From Ilyonectria destructans (Eukaryota > Ascomycota > Sordariomycetes > Hypocreales > Nectriaceae): a stretch of 64,000 nt of DNA. Shown here piece after piece: positions 43,124-54,807 of this stretch. The stretch is taken from the NCBI GenBank assembly GCA_020740775.1, contig JAHEWK010000020.1, positions 1,031,903-1,095,902 on the forward strand, given 5' to 3'. A program made the position numbers and the translations under genes. The notes below the pieces were generated by a model. It was given only the letters and a program-made list of their open reading frames with translations. It searched no databases and was not told the DNA's origin. Numbering within the stretch: the first letter of the stretch is position 1; each line of letters opens with the position of its first letter.

Positions 43124-44452
43124 CTACCGAATTCTTTTAGTTAAACAACACTTCTTGGCGCCGAATAAAGGCCCATCGCCTGAATCCCCGTCGGAGCTGT
43201 TGCCGAGAACCTCCGAGACCTCGCGTTTCCGTTTGCCGCCCTCATGCTTCTCCGGGTCTTTCTCCCACGTCTCCATCTCCTTATCGTTGAATTCCCCAAC
43301 CACGTCATGCCCTAACGCATTGCCGAGTCGTTCGCGCAGGCCCAGAACGGGCCAAATGGGTACTCGTGTGAATTCGATCTTGATTCCAGAAAGCTCTGTC
43401 TTTTCCTCACCCTGCGTTGCCTTGAATGGATTATGAAACTTCTCTAAAATCTCCTTCGTTACGTACGCAGTGTACACAATGAAGTTATATATATCTGTTT
43501 CATGTGTCAAGATTCTCAGTGTGACATCTCGGAAATTGGGTTTTGGCTTCGGAGTCATCAGCTCGCCTCTCTGCGATTTTCTCCGCGATTTTCTCCGCGC
43601 TGGCGCTGGGTAGAAATACCTCTGTGCCATTGCTAAGAAAATACCCACGAAGTACGCGTCTTGGTCCGAGTTGGACGGTGCCAACAATCTCACCATACGC
43701 TGAGTTAGTCTCTTCACGGGCTCGTTCTCACTCCCCCCTGGGCTTGGCCAAATGCGGAACGTGTTGCTTCGCATTTCGGCAAGCTGGTTCTTTCCAATAT
43801 AGCACACCATCGGTACGTTGGTTGGACCTTGTGATGCGGTGGAAGGGGACGTGGGCAGGTTGAAAGAATCAGCTGGACGTGTCGAGACTGAGCGAAAGGA
43901 CGAGTATGATGAGTTGGACTCATCGGAGGGGAAGTTCCACATGATCTCCACGAAGATCGCATCTCGGTAGACACGACCACCAAAATACAGGTGCAGTCTT
44001 TGTTTGTAACACGGTTTGTCGAAAGGTCGGGGCCACAACGTCTTGAGTACCATCTCAACAGCCTCGACGTGAGGAGATTGCCTCGTGTCAGATGAAAAGA
44101 TACAATTAAGGGAGTTGATGAGGGTCACGGTGGTATGCGATGGTCGCAAGTGGCCATTCGAAGGCGGCTGGCCAGGACTCGTATCCGGTTTTGGGCTATC
44201 ACATGGCCGTAGCTGTTCCCACCGCGTCCCAAGGAGCTGTGCGTGCTGATCAGTCCAGCGGATGGGGCGCACGAAGAGCGATGTGCCGGAGTGCTGGTAG
44301 AACAGATCGTAGAGGGAGTTCTCAGCCGGGCGGTAGATGCGACACCGCGCCGTGGAGGCCGCGGGGGGGGCGACGGGCACTCGGGATTCCATTGGCGTCG
44401 AGCTCAATGACGGGTTGGGGGGCAGGTTAAAGAAGGGGCACAAGGTTACCAT
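43124..44452 (-). CDS. Unknown 443-aa protein
   Basis: A long single-frame protein. From the ATG at 44452 it is 443 aa; the frame is open back to ~44538 without ATG (SPYSLFGNDRFVNQLRALVE looks coding), so an upstream exon is likely. Sequence features: TVTLINSLNCIFSSD, AVEMVLKTLWPRPFDK, LHLYFGGRVYRDAIFVEIMW, MVRLLAPSNSDQDAYFVGIFLAMAQ, a basic ARRKSRRKSQR stretch, and a late block FIVYTAYVTKEILEKFHNP followed by IKIEFTRVPIWPV. It has mixed helix/strand character and no transmembrane span. I do not recognise the family. Basic regions make a nuclear location possible. Confidence 0.6.
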   Translation of the reverse strand: MVTLCPFFNLPPNPSLSSTPMESRVPVAPPAASTARCRIYRPAENSLYDLFYQHSGTSLFVRPIRWTDQHAQLLGTRWEQLRPCDSPKPDTSPGQPPSNGHLRPSHTTVTLINSLNCIFSSDTRQSPHVEAVEMVLKTLWPRPFDKPCYKQRLHLYFGGRVYRDAIFVEIMWNFPSDESNSSYSSFRSVSTRPADSFNLPTSPSTASQGPTNVPMVCYIGKNQLAEMRSNTFRIWPSPGGSENEPVKRLTQRMVRLLAPSNSDQDAYFVGIFLAMAQRYFYPAPARRKSRRKSQRGELMTPKPKPNFRDVTLRILTHETDIYNFIVYTAYVTKEILEKFHNPFKATQGEEKTELSGIKIEFTRVPIWPVLGLRERLGNALGHDVVGEFNDKEMETWEKDPEKHEGGKRKREVSEVLGNSSDGDSGDGPLFGAKKCCLTKRIR

Positions 44453-46337
44453 CTCTACTAGGGCGCGCAGCTGATTGACGAAGCGGTCGTTGCCAAACAA
44501 GCTGTACGGTGAGTGAAAGGGTCTCGGTGACGGCTATATATGTAGCCACACTCCTTTGAAGGAGTGATTGGCACGGGCTTGCGAAAAAGCAAAAGGGGTA
44601 TCCGAGGATGCCTCGCCAAGATTGATGAGGTTAGATCTTTGCAATGCGACGAGTAGGCCATCCGTAGCTGTGCCTGTTGATGGTGCACGGGCGATGGAAA
44701 CCAGGAATCACGCACCCAAAACCAACGCGGGCCAATTTTTCTAGCAACAAAGGACCCAACGTGAATTGTCACTAGTCAGTCGCGGGTACGTTACACTTTG
44801 CCAGTGCATTTACACGTAATTGAAACATCCTCGCACTGTACTGTACTTTCCCTCGATAATGAGAGCGTATCTTAGAGGACCATTAATATAGGATAGAAAC
44901 AGAGACTTTTCCGAGAGGAGAAGTACATAATTTCCTTTAAGCCTCGTTTCAGTCAATCAGAGGTATCAAGTACCGAATGTCCAACAAAGGATGGTGTGTG
45001 AAGCACGCCACTGCCAGCAACTCCGATGGTCTCATCGTCAAGGGTTGCGGACAGACTTGAAAGAGATCCTTGCGACGGAGATAGGAACGGAGGTGCAGGA
45101 TGATGCGAATAGGGTAGAGGGCGTCGAAGTTAAACAGGGAATATTGGCCTCGTTAAAGCTATGCGGGGACATAAAATTTACTCCCAAGCTTCCAGGCGCA
45201 GCTTGAACCATGAAAGCGCCGTCCGTATCAACCAGATTTATCCGCGACACTCGAAATTTTTTTTAACACATTGGCTATCCCATCCATTGAACACGGGCCA
45301 CATCCCTTACACGAAAGGATCTTTGTTAATTGAACGTTTATTTGTCATGTGAGCGATTAACGAGCACGTAGCGAGCTCCTTACTGCCATTCAGATTCAGC
45401 GGCCGTCCACATGTTAAGCCTGCTATCATGAGTCAAAGTGCTTCGACCTTGGTGCGAATGGTTACGGAGAGTCAGAAGAGCGTAGCCTAACATGTTTTAA
45501 CTAGAAGGTAGCCTGTCTGTCGAAGTTGTGGTAGGTATGGCAAGCCGACCCGGCCTACCCTGGAACGAAGAAAATGACGAGGTGCTACGAGGGGTCGATG
45601 CGAACAATCTAACACTGAAGATCTTATTCCCATTTTTCCTAATTACAATGAGACAAACATATGCGACCTATATTCAACTTCTCAGTCTAATCATGCGCCA
45701 TTCTGAGGCAAAGTGGCAGGGCTTTATGTACAATAGGGAGTGAAGAGGACAGACGAGCCGCAGTTATTAGGCTTGAGTGATCACAGGCGGTCGCCGGATC
45801 CAGCGATAGATGTCCATATCTCGACACCTGTTTCCGACACCTGACGCGCAAAGACTATGCTATCTTGATTCGAGTTCCGTATGATGTGTTTGACTCGCTG
45901 CTCCATGGCGATCTCTGCCAATGCGAATTGGCTACAGCACCCAACTAATGGTCGTCCGTCCCGAGTAACGAACTTGCAATCAGGACAGCGGTAGTCCAGA
46001 CATTTCAGGTTCAAACAGACTTGAATCTTATCATTGGTTCTGTGCCAGCACTATTAACGTAAGGAATATTCGGTAGTAGCTTGGGGGATAGATATACCCG
46101 ACAGCAAACCCAAAAAGGAGCCTTCATTTTCCGCTGATGTTCAAATGAGTGGATGATCGTGTTTTAGTTGAACTGGCTAAAGGAAAGCTTTGTGGGAGGG
46201 GACATAGAATTGCTCGCCCTTTAAATACTGTTGATTACCTGCATCATCGCCCCGAAATAGGGGTGCATGGGAGGCCTTACTTCGTTTAATGCTAGTGGCA
46301 AGAGGACGCACCACCCTCACCATGAGATAGGGGTCCC
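44453..46337. other. Intergenic with relic-like frames
   Basis: A perfect 8-bp-arm hairpin (cactcctt-tg-aaggagtg on the plus strand) lies near 44550. Frames at 44991-45206 (plus) and 45038-45250 (minus) overlap and both look mildly protein-like, which argues for a relic that I cannot assign. Confidence 0.35.
45537..45743 (+). CDS. Possible 68-aa protein, weak SANT-like start
   Basis: ATG at 45537 opens MASRPGLPWNEENDEVLRG, which resembles the first helix of a SANT/Myb repeat (Trp then acidic residues and a hydrophobic pair), then a hydrophobic part (LFPFFLITM) and ends MYNRE. There is no second half of a Myb repeat. It may be a truncated relic or chance. Confidence 0.22.
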   Translation: MASRPGLPWNEENDEVLRGVDANNLTLKILFPFFLITMRQTYATYIQLLSLIMRHSEAKWQGFMYNRE

Positions 46338-47270
46338 TTGTCTAGCAGGCCCTGTTGTTTGCATGATACGGGTGACTATGGGTCCGATGATATAAGTGGA
46401 AGCTTGCGCCACCATCTGTCCCCCATCGTTTGGTTTAACGAACTCGCATACACCCTCACCACCATGGGAAATTCGGAGCTTCCGCGCGGCAATGGGCTAT
46501 TATGGTGCGGCTGCGTGGCACACCCTGACGACGCAAGACAACAAACCAAAGGGCTGGCCCGTACTCTAGCCGGTGTCGTGAGGTCCTATATTCGTCAGGT
46601 CCTCGGGGCATCTAAGTCCGCATCGGTCAGGTATCTGCATGCAGAAGTGTTATTCCCTCTACTCGACCTATGGCTGAACGCGAGGGTCGCCCACTTTCGG
46701 TAAACACGAAAAGACTCGGGATTAACCACCAAATCCATCAAGGCCTGCCACAAGATCCGACATAACATCATTTGAGCCCCCGGGTGAGACCGAGCCAGCC
46801 CAACTGCAAGAACAGAGGACTTACCTCTACAGGACTAGTACCCAGACCCAAAGGGGCACCTTGAAATCAGATGGGCAGACAGATGACATACAGAATCGCG
46901 ACTCGTCATCGAGGCGAACCCAAGGCGGCCGAGCCCTGCAGAACGCCCTCCTAATAAAAGAGGCATTAAGATCCACAAACCGCTCCACAAGGCAGAATCA
47001 TTAATACTCGTCCAGGCACTGACGCGATATATGGGGTTAAAGACGTATCTCCTGCGCCGCCGTGTCCCCGGGGCGACCTCGGCCAGATGCCAGCGCGGTG
47101 GAGGGGCTGACACAGCAGTGGAAGAGTTGAACAGTGGAAGCAATTGCATAGAGGCACCGGTATCTTCCAGGACTTCAAGAAAATACAGGCGAAGCCGGGC
47201 CGGCAGCGACCTACGCCCAGCCACACTCCAGCATTTCAGCTTTGCACAGAACTCATACGCGAATGGGTGA
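46338..47270 (+). mobile_element. Decayed Tad-like LINE, 3' end of pol
   Basis: One frame, broken by about six stops, reads QQTKGLARTLAGVVRSYI, then VLFPLLDLWLNARVAHFR, later NKRGIKIHKPLHKAESL, ILVQALTRYMGLKTYLL, RRRVPGATSARCQRGGG. This order matches the C-terminal part of fungal non-LTR (Tad-clade) polymerase ORFs: the LA--L---Q---L thumb-side segment, PPLDL-LN-RVA-FR, and the terminal LRKAESSL---IRTGKIGL--FL-RR-VPG-----C-CG motif. One Cys of the final knuckle is Arg (RCQRGGG). Stops are mainly TGA, as expected from CGA changing to TGA. It is inactive. Confidence 0.72.
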
Positions 47271-48084
47271 GCAAGGCTTCACCAACACGGGGTAGAGGAG
47301 ACGCTGAGGCGTGGACAGCATGAAGGCGGGCTGAGGGCAGGCTATTACACGTTGGTGCTCTGACCTCCCTATTTCCGGGCTTCAACTCTAGTACAGCTTA
47401 CTAAAGGAAGATGTTGGATCCGGTACGCCCAAGTCAATCAGAGCAATAGTATTCAAGACGATAGTGGAGACCAAAGATGATTGTATTGATGTTCTTGCTT
47501 GCTTCCGGACCCCTATTTCCGTGATGGATTTTGCTGTCAAGCTCACTCACCTCTATGACTAAGATCAGGATATTGATGTATCAGAGGATTGTGTCACCCG
47601 AGGGTCAATCCAACAGAAGACATTAGGTGGTAGTACTACTCCTTCACGTCTTAATTGCTTTACACTAGGTCGCTTGAGTGTGGCGGGAAATGGCCATCGG
47701 CTCAATGTATTAACGGAATGCTCCGTTTGAGCTACATGCACCATACTTCCTCCTCATAAAGTCCGAAAAGAGTCTACGTAGGAAACATTGAGATTCGTGT
47801 TCACTGGCTTCGAGAGTTGTCTCCCGATGACCCGCATGGGCTATCTGGATTTGCATAGCCATAGATTAGAGGCATATCAAATGATAAAAAACAACCGCGC
47901 TCCAGCTCTTGATTCTATCTACCTAAGGTTCTACAATAGAGAGCCCCAACTCGTCACCTTGACCTGTCCGACAGTGTCAATTCGCCACCAGGCCCCGCCA
48001 ACGGCTTGCGTCTTTTCGCCCGTTCTGATTGGGACTGGGGTTTAGTCAATTCAGCCGGTTGATCATCGTCTTATCCATGTCATT
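47271..48084. other. Intergenic, no gene seen
   Basis: 3' flank of the LINE relic and of the regulator gene at 48085. A short frame at 47788-48045 has no supporting signals. Confidence 0.4.
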
Positions 48085-49178
48085 CTACTTCAATAGGTTA
48101 TTGAGGCTCATAACCGACGGGTTCCCTTTACTTGTTTGCTGGCCAAAGCTCTGCCCCTGTTGTCGAGGCGGTATTGACGCTCCACTGGAGCAGTTTTGTG
48201 GCGTTGAGGATCGACCACTTGGAGCAGCATCTAGGCTGCTATGGTTTGAACATTTAGCTGGGAACCTTCCTCGACGATCTTCCTCAACAACTGCTCCGGG
48301 TGGGGGCAGCCTGTACCCTTCGTCTTGCTCCTCCGAGGTCCTGCGGCGGCGTTTTCCAGCGGTCCTCGCGTCTCCGTAGGATGATAACGACTCGGTGGGC
48401 GGCTGAACTGGCGGGCGGTAGTTTTCTGAAGGTGGCGCACCAGGTGGAGGCCGCTGGTAAGGACCTTGGGGATGAGGTGCTGGTCCCGAACCGGGAGCCA
48501 GGGGTTGGCCATATGCACCAAAGAGCTGAGTGCCTGGCGGGATGCCGCCGGGAACTACAGAAACCGGGATGAATGCCGTCGAGTTCGATGACGAGACAGG
48601 TTGGAAGATACATTTCTGGTTCATCCGGGCACAGTTTTTGCACTTGCCTCCCGGAGCGCTTTGGTAACCACTGCATCGAATCTATGAATGTTAACCACAT
48701 GGAACAGGCGAGACCCATGGCGCACATCACATACTTTTCTCCTTCGGCAGTAGTTGCAGGCAATCGAGGTACGCTGCCTGGGGGCTGCCTGAGTTAAGAG
48801 AGGCGCGGCACCTAGCCCCCTAGGAGGGTTCTCGTCGAAGTAGCCATGAGGGGGCGGGGGACCCTGATCCGGTTGTCCCCAATAAGCGTGGTAGGGATCC
48901 GAGGAGTACGGCTCTTGGCCACACCCGGGCCCACGAGGAACGCGGCTGTTGTAGTAGCCGTCCCGCTGGTCTGGCGGCGGGTAGGCAAGAGACCCAGGGC
49001 CAGTTTGAGGCTGGAGCGGAGGAAGATACGTGGGCTGTTGCTGAGGCATGCCCTGCTGGTCTGGAGACGAAAAGCTATTGAAATCCTGCCACTGGAGGTC
49101 GCGAGTATGGCCGTTTCCTGGGGCTGTGAACTGTAGGTCGCTACTAGGGCCGTAGATGGATGCGAGGAGGGCGTCCAT
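48085..49178 (-). CDS. Zn2Cys6 transcription factor, 346 aa
   Basis: Exons 48735-49178 and 48085-48681 (53-bp intron, GTATGT donor, cattcatag acceptor) join to 346 aa. The intron splits the zinc cluster: C141-x2-C144-x6-C151-x10-C162-x2-C165-x6-C172, with CNYCRRRKIRCSG and CKNCARMNQKC. The N-terminal 135 residues are Pro/Gln/Tyr/Gly-rich; the part after the cluster is also disordered, with KRRRRTSEEQDEGYRL and ending SVMSLNNLLK. Zn2Cys6 proteins bind DNA in the nucleus, often as activators. No fungal-trans (middle homology) domain is present, so it belongs to the short form. All six cysteines are intact. Confidence 0.85.
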
Positions 49179-52009
49179 CGTGCCAGATGGGCTCGGAGAG
49201 CGTGATCTAGGGTGGCTAATGGTACTGATGTCGGTTCTAGTTCTCCGCTGTGGCGATAGTGCGGATTATGCTCCTTCAATAGACGGAGGGTGATTGGTGG
49301 CTGGTAGATGTCCAGGGTTTCTATGAGAAAACCGAGAGGTCAATTGCTTTGGGGGAGGGCAACGAGGGAGCGAAGGTCGAGAGGATAAAGAAGGTATTAA
49401 ATAAGGGAGGTGTCTGGAAGATTACAGTGGGGGACAGGCACAACGACGCGTTGTCGTGCCGTCCATGCTCAAGGGGCCGACTAACATACACTCGCCCGGG
49501 GGGGAAGCAGCGAACCATGGGATGGACCACGGACGCCTTATAGTGGATGGCAAATAGTGTTCTCGCCATGCACGGGCAGGATTGAGTGGCGCACTAGATC
49601 TGACATTTATTGGATGATTTCCGTGGTCACAACCCCTGGCAATGACAGCACGAGCCTTGGGGTGCCCTCATGCGGCAAGGCACACTGTTGCCTTGCACCA
49701 GGGAAGCAAACCAACTTCTTATCTCCACCAAATGAAGTATCACCACCCCTTGTGCCTACTAATCCATAGCTGCCTTTTTCTTTTTGCAGACAGTGAACTA
49801 CATTGAGGGGAGGAGGCAAGGCCAAGCTTGTAATAGGTGACCCTTGCCAGCCTCACAGCCTGATTTTGACGGAGGAACTCGGAGTCTCAGCCAGGCCAAA
49901 CAGTGGTTTACAGGAGGCCCTGCGTCCTTGTTAGAGTAATGAGCTCACTCCGGATTATAGAAGACATGGCCGCCGTCGCTCACACAATTGTCATCAGCCA
50001 ATCGATGTACACCCTCTGCAAGTCGTGTCTTCGCATTACACGCAAGCAATATATTGCCTGCCAGTTCTGGCTATCAGTACTGCTGCCATCCTCATGTCTC
50101 AGGGTGTCGCTGCTCTCTGTTTCTGTCTCGGTCTGCGACGAGGCGCGGCCAGGTGGGTTGGCGTAATCTTAGTCTACGTATAGCAGTAGGGACGAGTGCC
50201 ATGGTGCAAATCATAAGGGCCGGGGTTCTCGTTGTCGTTCATGGCAGGCATGAATTGGCCGCCACCCTGACAGTCTCCTCTTGGCCAAACCGGCCAAACC
50301 GGCCTTATAGATAATATGACCGGCCGATCCGCGCCCGGCAACCTGAACTAACAGCCGTCATGGCAGGTTCGGACAAGGCGCCTGAACCAATACCGGCAAT
50401 AACGAAATGCTCTGATCAGTCATACTATTCGTCAGGAGTCTGACCCCTACATGTCTCAAAACACACCATTACATCTGAGGTCTTGCGGGCTGACTATATT
50501 GTGACTATTTGGCAATCTACTTCGAACTGGACGAAGTGATCAACTCCAATGCACTAGCGTTAGTGGCTCGCTGGCTATAGCCAGTGCAGTTACCCTATAG
50601 CTCTTGACTTCCAAGCATCCCAACAGCTTCCTGGTGAAGCGTAGAAATACAGAGGCTTGAATTGAGTCGTACCTTTGTCTTTCGCATGGCTTCAGCTCGT
50701 TGAGAGCTATGCTATGTAGACGGCATCCGGTCTCTGTGCACAGAGTGAGCCTGTGTGCGCAGTGGTGCGACACAACCCAATACTCTAGGTCAGCTTGACT
50801 CGCCACTCGCCTGTTCGTCGTGTGACACGGGAACACATATTTTTCGCATGTGCAACTGCCATTGTGTTTCGCCCTATAGAGAAATTGCATCGCTGTTACG
50901 ATGCTTCTGTAGCTTTTTGGGATAGCTGAACGTGGCGAGAAGTACGCTGTTTTCCTCGACGTGGAGATGCTGGTAGGGCATTTCTAGTGGGAGGTGCGGC
51001 ACTTCCAAGGCCCGTTGGCTGCGTGGCTGAGGGACAACACAATTCACATGTATTCCACCAGTGACCACTGCTCTAGTATTGTGGATAAAGACCCATTTCG
51101 TGAGAACATCCACGATTAGAAGAGACACTCTGCTGGTGGCGGCAGCATTGCGCCAGGCATAACAGTGGCTGAGGTCTGGCCTGATGGCGAATGAAAGACG
51201 CATTTTGCCATGGCGGACCATTCCCCCCGACACCGCTAACGCGGGCGTCTGGGTTGTAGCGTATTGGAGACCAAATGCGACGCGACCAAACGCGACGAAG
51301 CGACGGCCTGTGCTTGGGCACATCGATCAGCACCAGCAAAAGCATGGCGAGTTCCGTACGCCGCCGGTTCTCTGGCAGTGACTTCGCCTGGTCGGCAACA
51401 CTGGTATCGGCCGATCGTAATGCATTTGCGCACAACTTCGGTGCCTGCTTGGCTCCGCACCACTGTTATTCTGCCCGCTCCGAGATCGCCGCCATTCTGT
51501 AGATGATGCATCCACCATTCAATTGCGGCAATCAAAAGCTGGTTGCAGAACTGGCATCGCCGTTCGCCTTGTATTCAGCCATTTCTGTGCTGCGGACTAT
51601 ACTGGGGACACTTTTATGATATTTTTACGATGAATGAGCAGCCCAGAGAGCTGATGCCGAGGATGTCCCGGTGGAGACGCGCCAGACGCGTCTCGGAGCT
51701 CGCGCTCATACGCATCATTGTCGGACCAAAGGCGGTGTATGGTGTCCGGGTAAAAGTTTATCCGATACCGGCGGGGTTGATAGCACGTGTCCTACTCGAG
51801 AAGCAATGGCTCATGAGGCTCTGGGGGTCCCGAAAATATCGGCTGATGCCTGTGAGAATTGAAGATTTCTTTCGAGACAAGACATACAGGACCCCACGCT
51901 ACGACGCCCGGACGGTTCAGCATGCCGCGAAAGCAACGCACCGGACTAGACCTGACCTTCACTTCTTTTCTTCTGTCTTCTATCACAACGATTCGCCTGG
52001 TCATCCTAA
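49179..52009. other. Gene-poor region
   Basis: About 2.8 kb. Frames at 50540-50890, 50874-51323, 51236-51535 (minus) and 51543-52058 (plus) are open by length but overlap, switch frame and show no domain, so I do not call them. A doubled gccaaaccggccaaaccggc occurs near 50283. Confidence 0.4.
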
Positions 52010-52372
52010 ATGGTTTCGGGAGTGTCTGTCACAGGATACACACCAGAAGAAATCCTGAAAGTCAACGAGCTGTTCGTGGGCTATCCATAGGCTGAGACAT
52101 TGCAGATAGGTATCCACCAAGATGATCTCGAGGCACACGACACCAATGCCAGCCCTGTTGCTATTGTGATCTCGTTACCATTGATAGAGAGGGCAATAAA
52201 TTGGAATAATGAATGGGCCAAGGTAATTCGCCTGGAGGTTTTCTTTGAAGGATTTAAGTCAGGCACTGAAATCAGAGGCGAGCCAAGACGCAGAGTGATG
52301 GTTGCTCTTGAGTGTCCTGGCTTCCATGATGACGTATGCGTGGCCCTCTCTCCTGAGCGACTTTTACTATAG
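52010..52372 (+). CDS. Possible 105-aa small protein, one intron
   Basis: Exon 52010-52060 (MVSGVSVTGYTPEEILK), a 45-bp intron (GTCAAC donor, gctgagac branch-like site, attgcag acceptor), and exon 52106-52372 give 105 aa. The second exon is clearly protein-like: IGIHQDDLEAHDTNAS, VAIVISLPLIERAINW, VIRLEVFFEGFKSG, PRRRVMVALECPGFHDD. I do not recognise it. The short intron and single-exon length make the start uncertain. Confidence 0.42.
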
Positions 52373-54338
52373 ACTACTCTAGCAACATAAATTTCCGCTT
52401 CACGGCATGGACATTCTATTTTCGATAGAGGGGAAGCGCGATAAGGATCCATTCTAGGGGCCAAGTGCCAGCAAAAGCAGATGCCACGGAATACGTAGCG
52501 GGTTGACTGAGGTCTAGCTTAGGGCAGCGCAAACAACCCCTCATCGCGATACACGGGCAGACCCCCACCGAAGTTCTTCCCCTCCGCGCAGTGCCTCACG
52601 CTTGATATCTGCCTACGATTTTGTATAGCTCACACTCACAAGACAAAAGGCTTGACTGGGACGGTCTTGGGGTCCGGGACCTCGCCTAGATTAGGTCTTA
52701 GCCCCTTGATTCCCCGCCTAGCAATACGCACCCCCAAACAGAGCAAAAAGGACATCGCCGCTTGCATGATTTGACATCCAAACGCATATGATCTTTCGAC
52801 CGGAAGCAGCGGGGTAAGGTGGAGCGAGGAGGGAGTAGCACTCCTGCCTGAGGCAAATGACACAAGCCGGGCGATTGGAGTCATAGCCTCTATGCCCTCA
52901 CTTGGACAGCCCAATTGATCCTCTTCAGCTAGGGCTGCTTCCACGAGAAGGGCATTGACGAGTACACGTCCAACCACCTCCGCAGGATGTGCGAGGAATT
53001 TCTAGCAGCTCTCTCGGAAGGCCCTTCTGTTATATCCTGCTCCACCTCTCCGTTGCCGGTAAAGACGCCATCAATATGCGATAGACCTGGTGGTCTCCCC
53101 ACAGTCGTAGCATCGAGTGCCGCTGGGCCTACTATCCTCCACCGCGATGTCCTCGGCGTGGACGAGTTTGGCGGTTCGTGGCTGACTGACACGAGGAATG
53201 CCCTGCTTGACGGCGCCGGTGACAGTTGAGCGCAACAGATCCGTGGCCGTCCTAAGCTTTGACAAGCCTTCCTGTGCGACAACGGAGATATAGGTGGCAG
53301 TAGCGATGGCAACAGGAAGGCGTTCTACCTCAAAGCCACAGGAAGGAGAGCCACGCCGAAGCCGATCCGCTCACCGTCACCTAGAAGATCTGTCACAACC
53401 CAAATCTATGCCTTCGTCCGCCGGACCAGCGCTGTGCCTTCTCGTTTTCGATGGCTAGGGGAAGCGAGTGGTCAGTGGTGAATCGCCTGCGGGCATTCCT
53501 TTGCTCGGCTGTGATATGTCGTTTCGGGTTGGCTCGTCGTTCAGGGAGATATTGCGGATGAGACGGTCGTATATCGGTTGGCGGATGTACGACGGAGGTT
53601 TCTTGTTCGAAAAGGCAAGGGGGTAAACCGTGGTTCGTTGGCACGATGGGTGGCATGGGAGCGAAAGGCGCGAAGCGAGTATGATCCGAGTACCGCGAGA
53701 ACTTCCGGGTTTCGCCGTGGTCAGCGGGCGACGGGGGTCGGGGTTGACCGGCTCGGTCGATGGCGAATTTGCTGTCGTACAGCTGGAACCTGTGGAAGCA
53801 CGAGGTCTGTAGAGGGTGGTCGTATGTTTTACTTTCCGCGTAGGAGTTTCTGCTGCGGACAATCCTGATTCACAGCGCAAGCCTAACCAGCGCTGTCTAC
53901 CCGGAGATACGCCGAAACCGATCATGAGCAATATGGGGACGTTTGATGGTACTTCTGGAAGCCCGCTGTATACATATCCAATCACGCATGCCGACTCGGC
54001 TGCAGTGATGTCCTGGTCGCAGTCTGGTGATTGGTGAGTGTCCCATTATTTGGGAGTGCACTAGGCGCACTTGTGGCGGGAGTCGTCACCCAACCTGACC
54101 CTGTCTACGAGCGGCAACTGACTGTTACGTGCGACCTGTGACGCGTTCCCCGTCGCGGTATCGCAGCACGATGGCCACGAGGTATAGAAATGGAGAAATA
54201 ACAGACGCAGATATTCGGCCCTGTACTGTACTTTTGGCGATAGAGTTGGCCCAACAGTGCGTGGAGTTGCCTCCGTGGTCGGTTCGCCTTGGGAATACCC
54301 GGTCCGATCAGATGATCGACCATCACAGATAGCGTAGC
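52373..54338. other. Gene-poor region with a possible frameshifted relic
   Basis: On the minus strand, DLLGDGERIGFGVALLP (near 53345-53395) continues in another frame as GFEVERLPVAIATATY, VVAQEGLSKLRTATDLL and KQGIPRVSQPRTAKLVHAE (down to ~53130). Good codon bias on both sides of one shift suggests a broken gene, but I cannot name the family. A short exon-like frame starting MSNMGTFDGTSGSPLY sits at 53923-54037 before a GTGAGT donor. The rest shows nothing. Confidence 0.35.
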
Positions 54339-54768
54339 TTAGCTGCGATACCCCGCGTCCTGCCACTCCTGCTCTGACAAGATGGTCACTCCGTGCATTA
54401 CGTCCTGACATTCCTCTGCCCTCTCGATTGCATATCGAGACGCGGTTCTAGCGAGAAATGAATTGCTTGACATTCCCACCATGTGTATCATATTCCCTGC
54501 CGTTTGGAGCATCGTTTGCCCCCTACATCGGCTGGTGACTCCAATGAACGCTAATCCCGCATTCGTAACTCCACCTTCCTCCCTTGAACCGTCTGAACCT
54601 TCTGCGCCTTCTGTGCCTTCTGTTCTGTTTCCAAAGGTATTTGGTTTCCAATAAAGTCTTCGACAGTTCGACATCATCATGGGGTTGCGAATTGAGTAAA
54701 TGATTCATTTTAAATTCCAAACTATGCTGGTTGTATTCCTCCTTCCTTGCCCAATCTATCGCTTCCAT
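54339..54768 (-). pseudogene. Possible frameshifted small gene
   Basis: One frame runs MEAIDWARKEEYNQHSLEF, MNHLLNSQPHDDVELSKTL and ends past a basic 9-bp repeat (RRHRRRRRFRRF). The overlapping frame gives EGTEGAEGSDGS and then GQTMLQTAGNMIHMV, SSNSFLARTASRYAIERAE and HGVTILSEQEWQDAG. The first frame looks coding before the repeat and the second after it, so slippage in the repeat may have shifted the frame. It could instead be two unrelated frames. Confidence 0.25.
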
Positions 54769-54807
54769 CCAAGGTCGCTACCTGCGCTCCCTCATAAGAA
54801 CTCCACA

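Noticed and set aside
50540..51535. Chain of minus-strand frames that might be one gene
   Set aside because: Frames shift without good donors or acceptors and no motif is recognisable.
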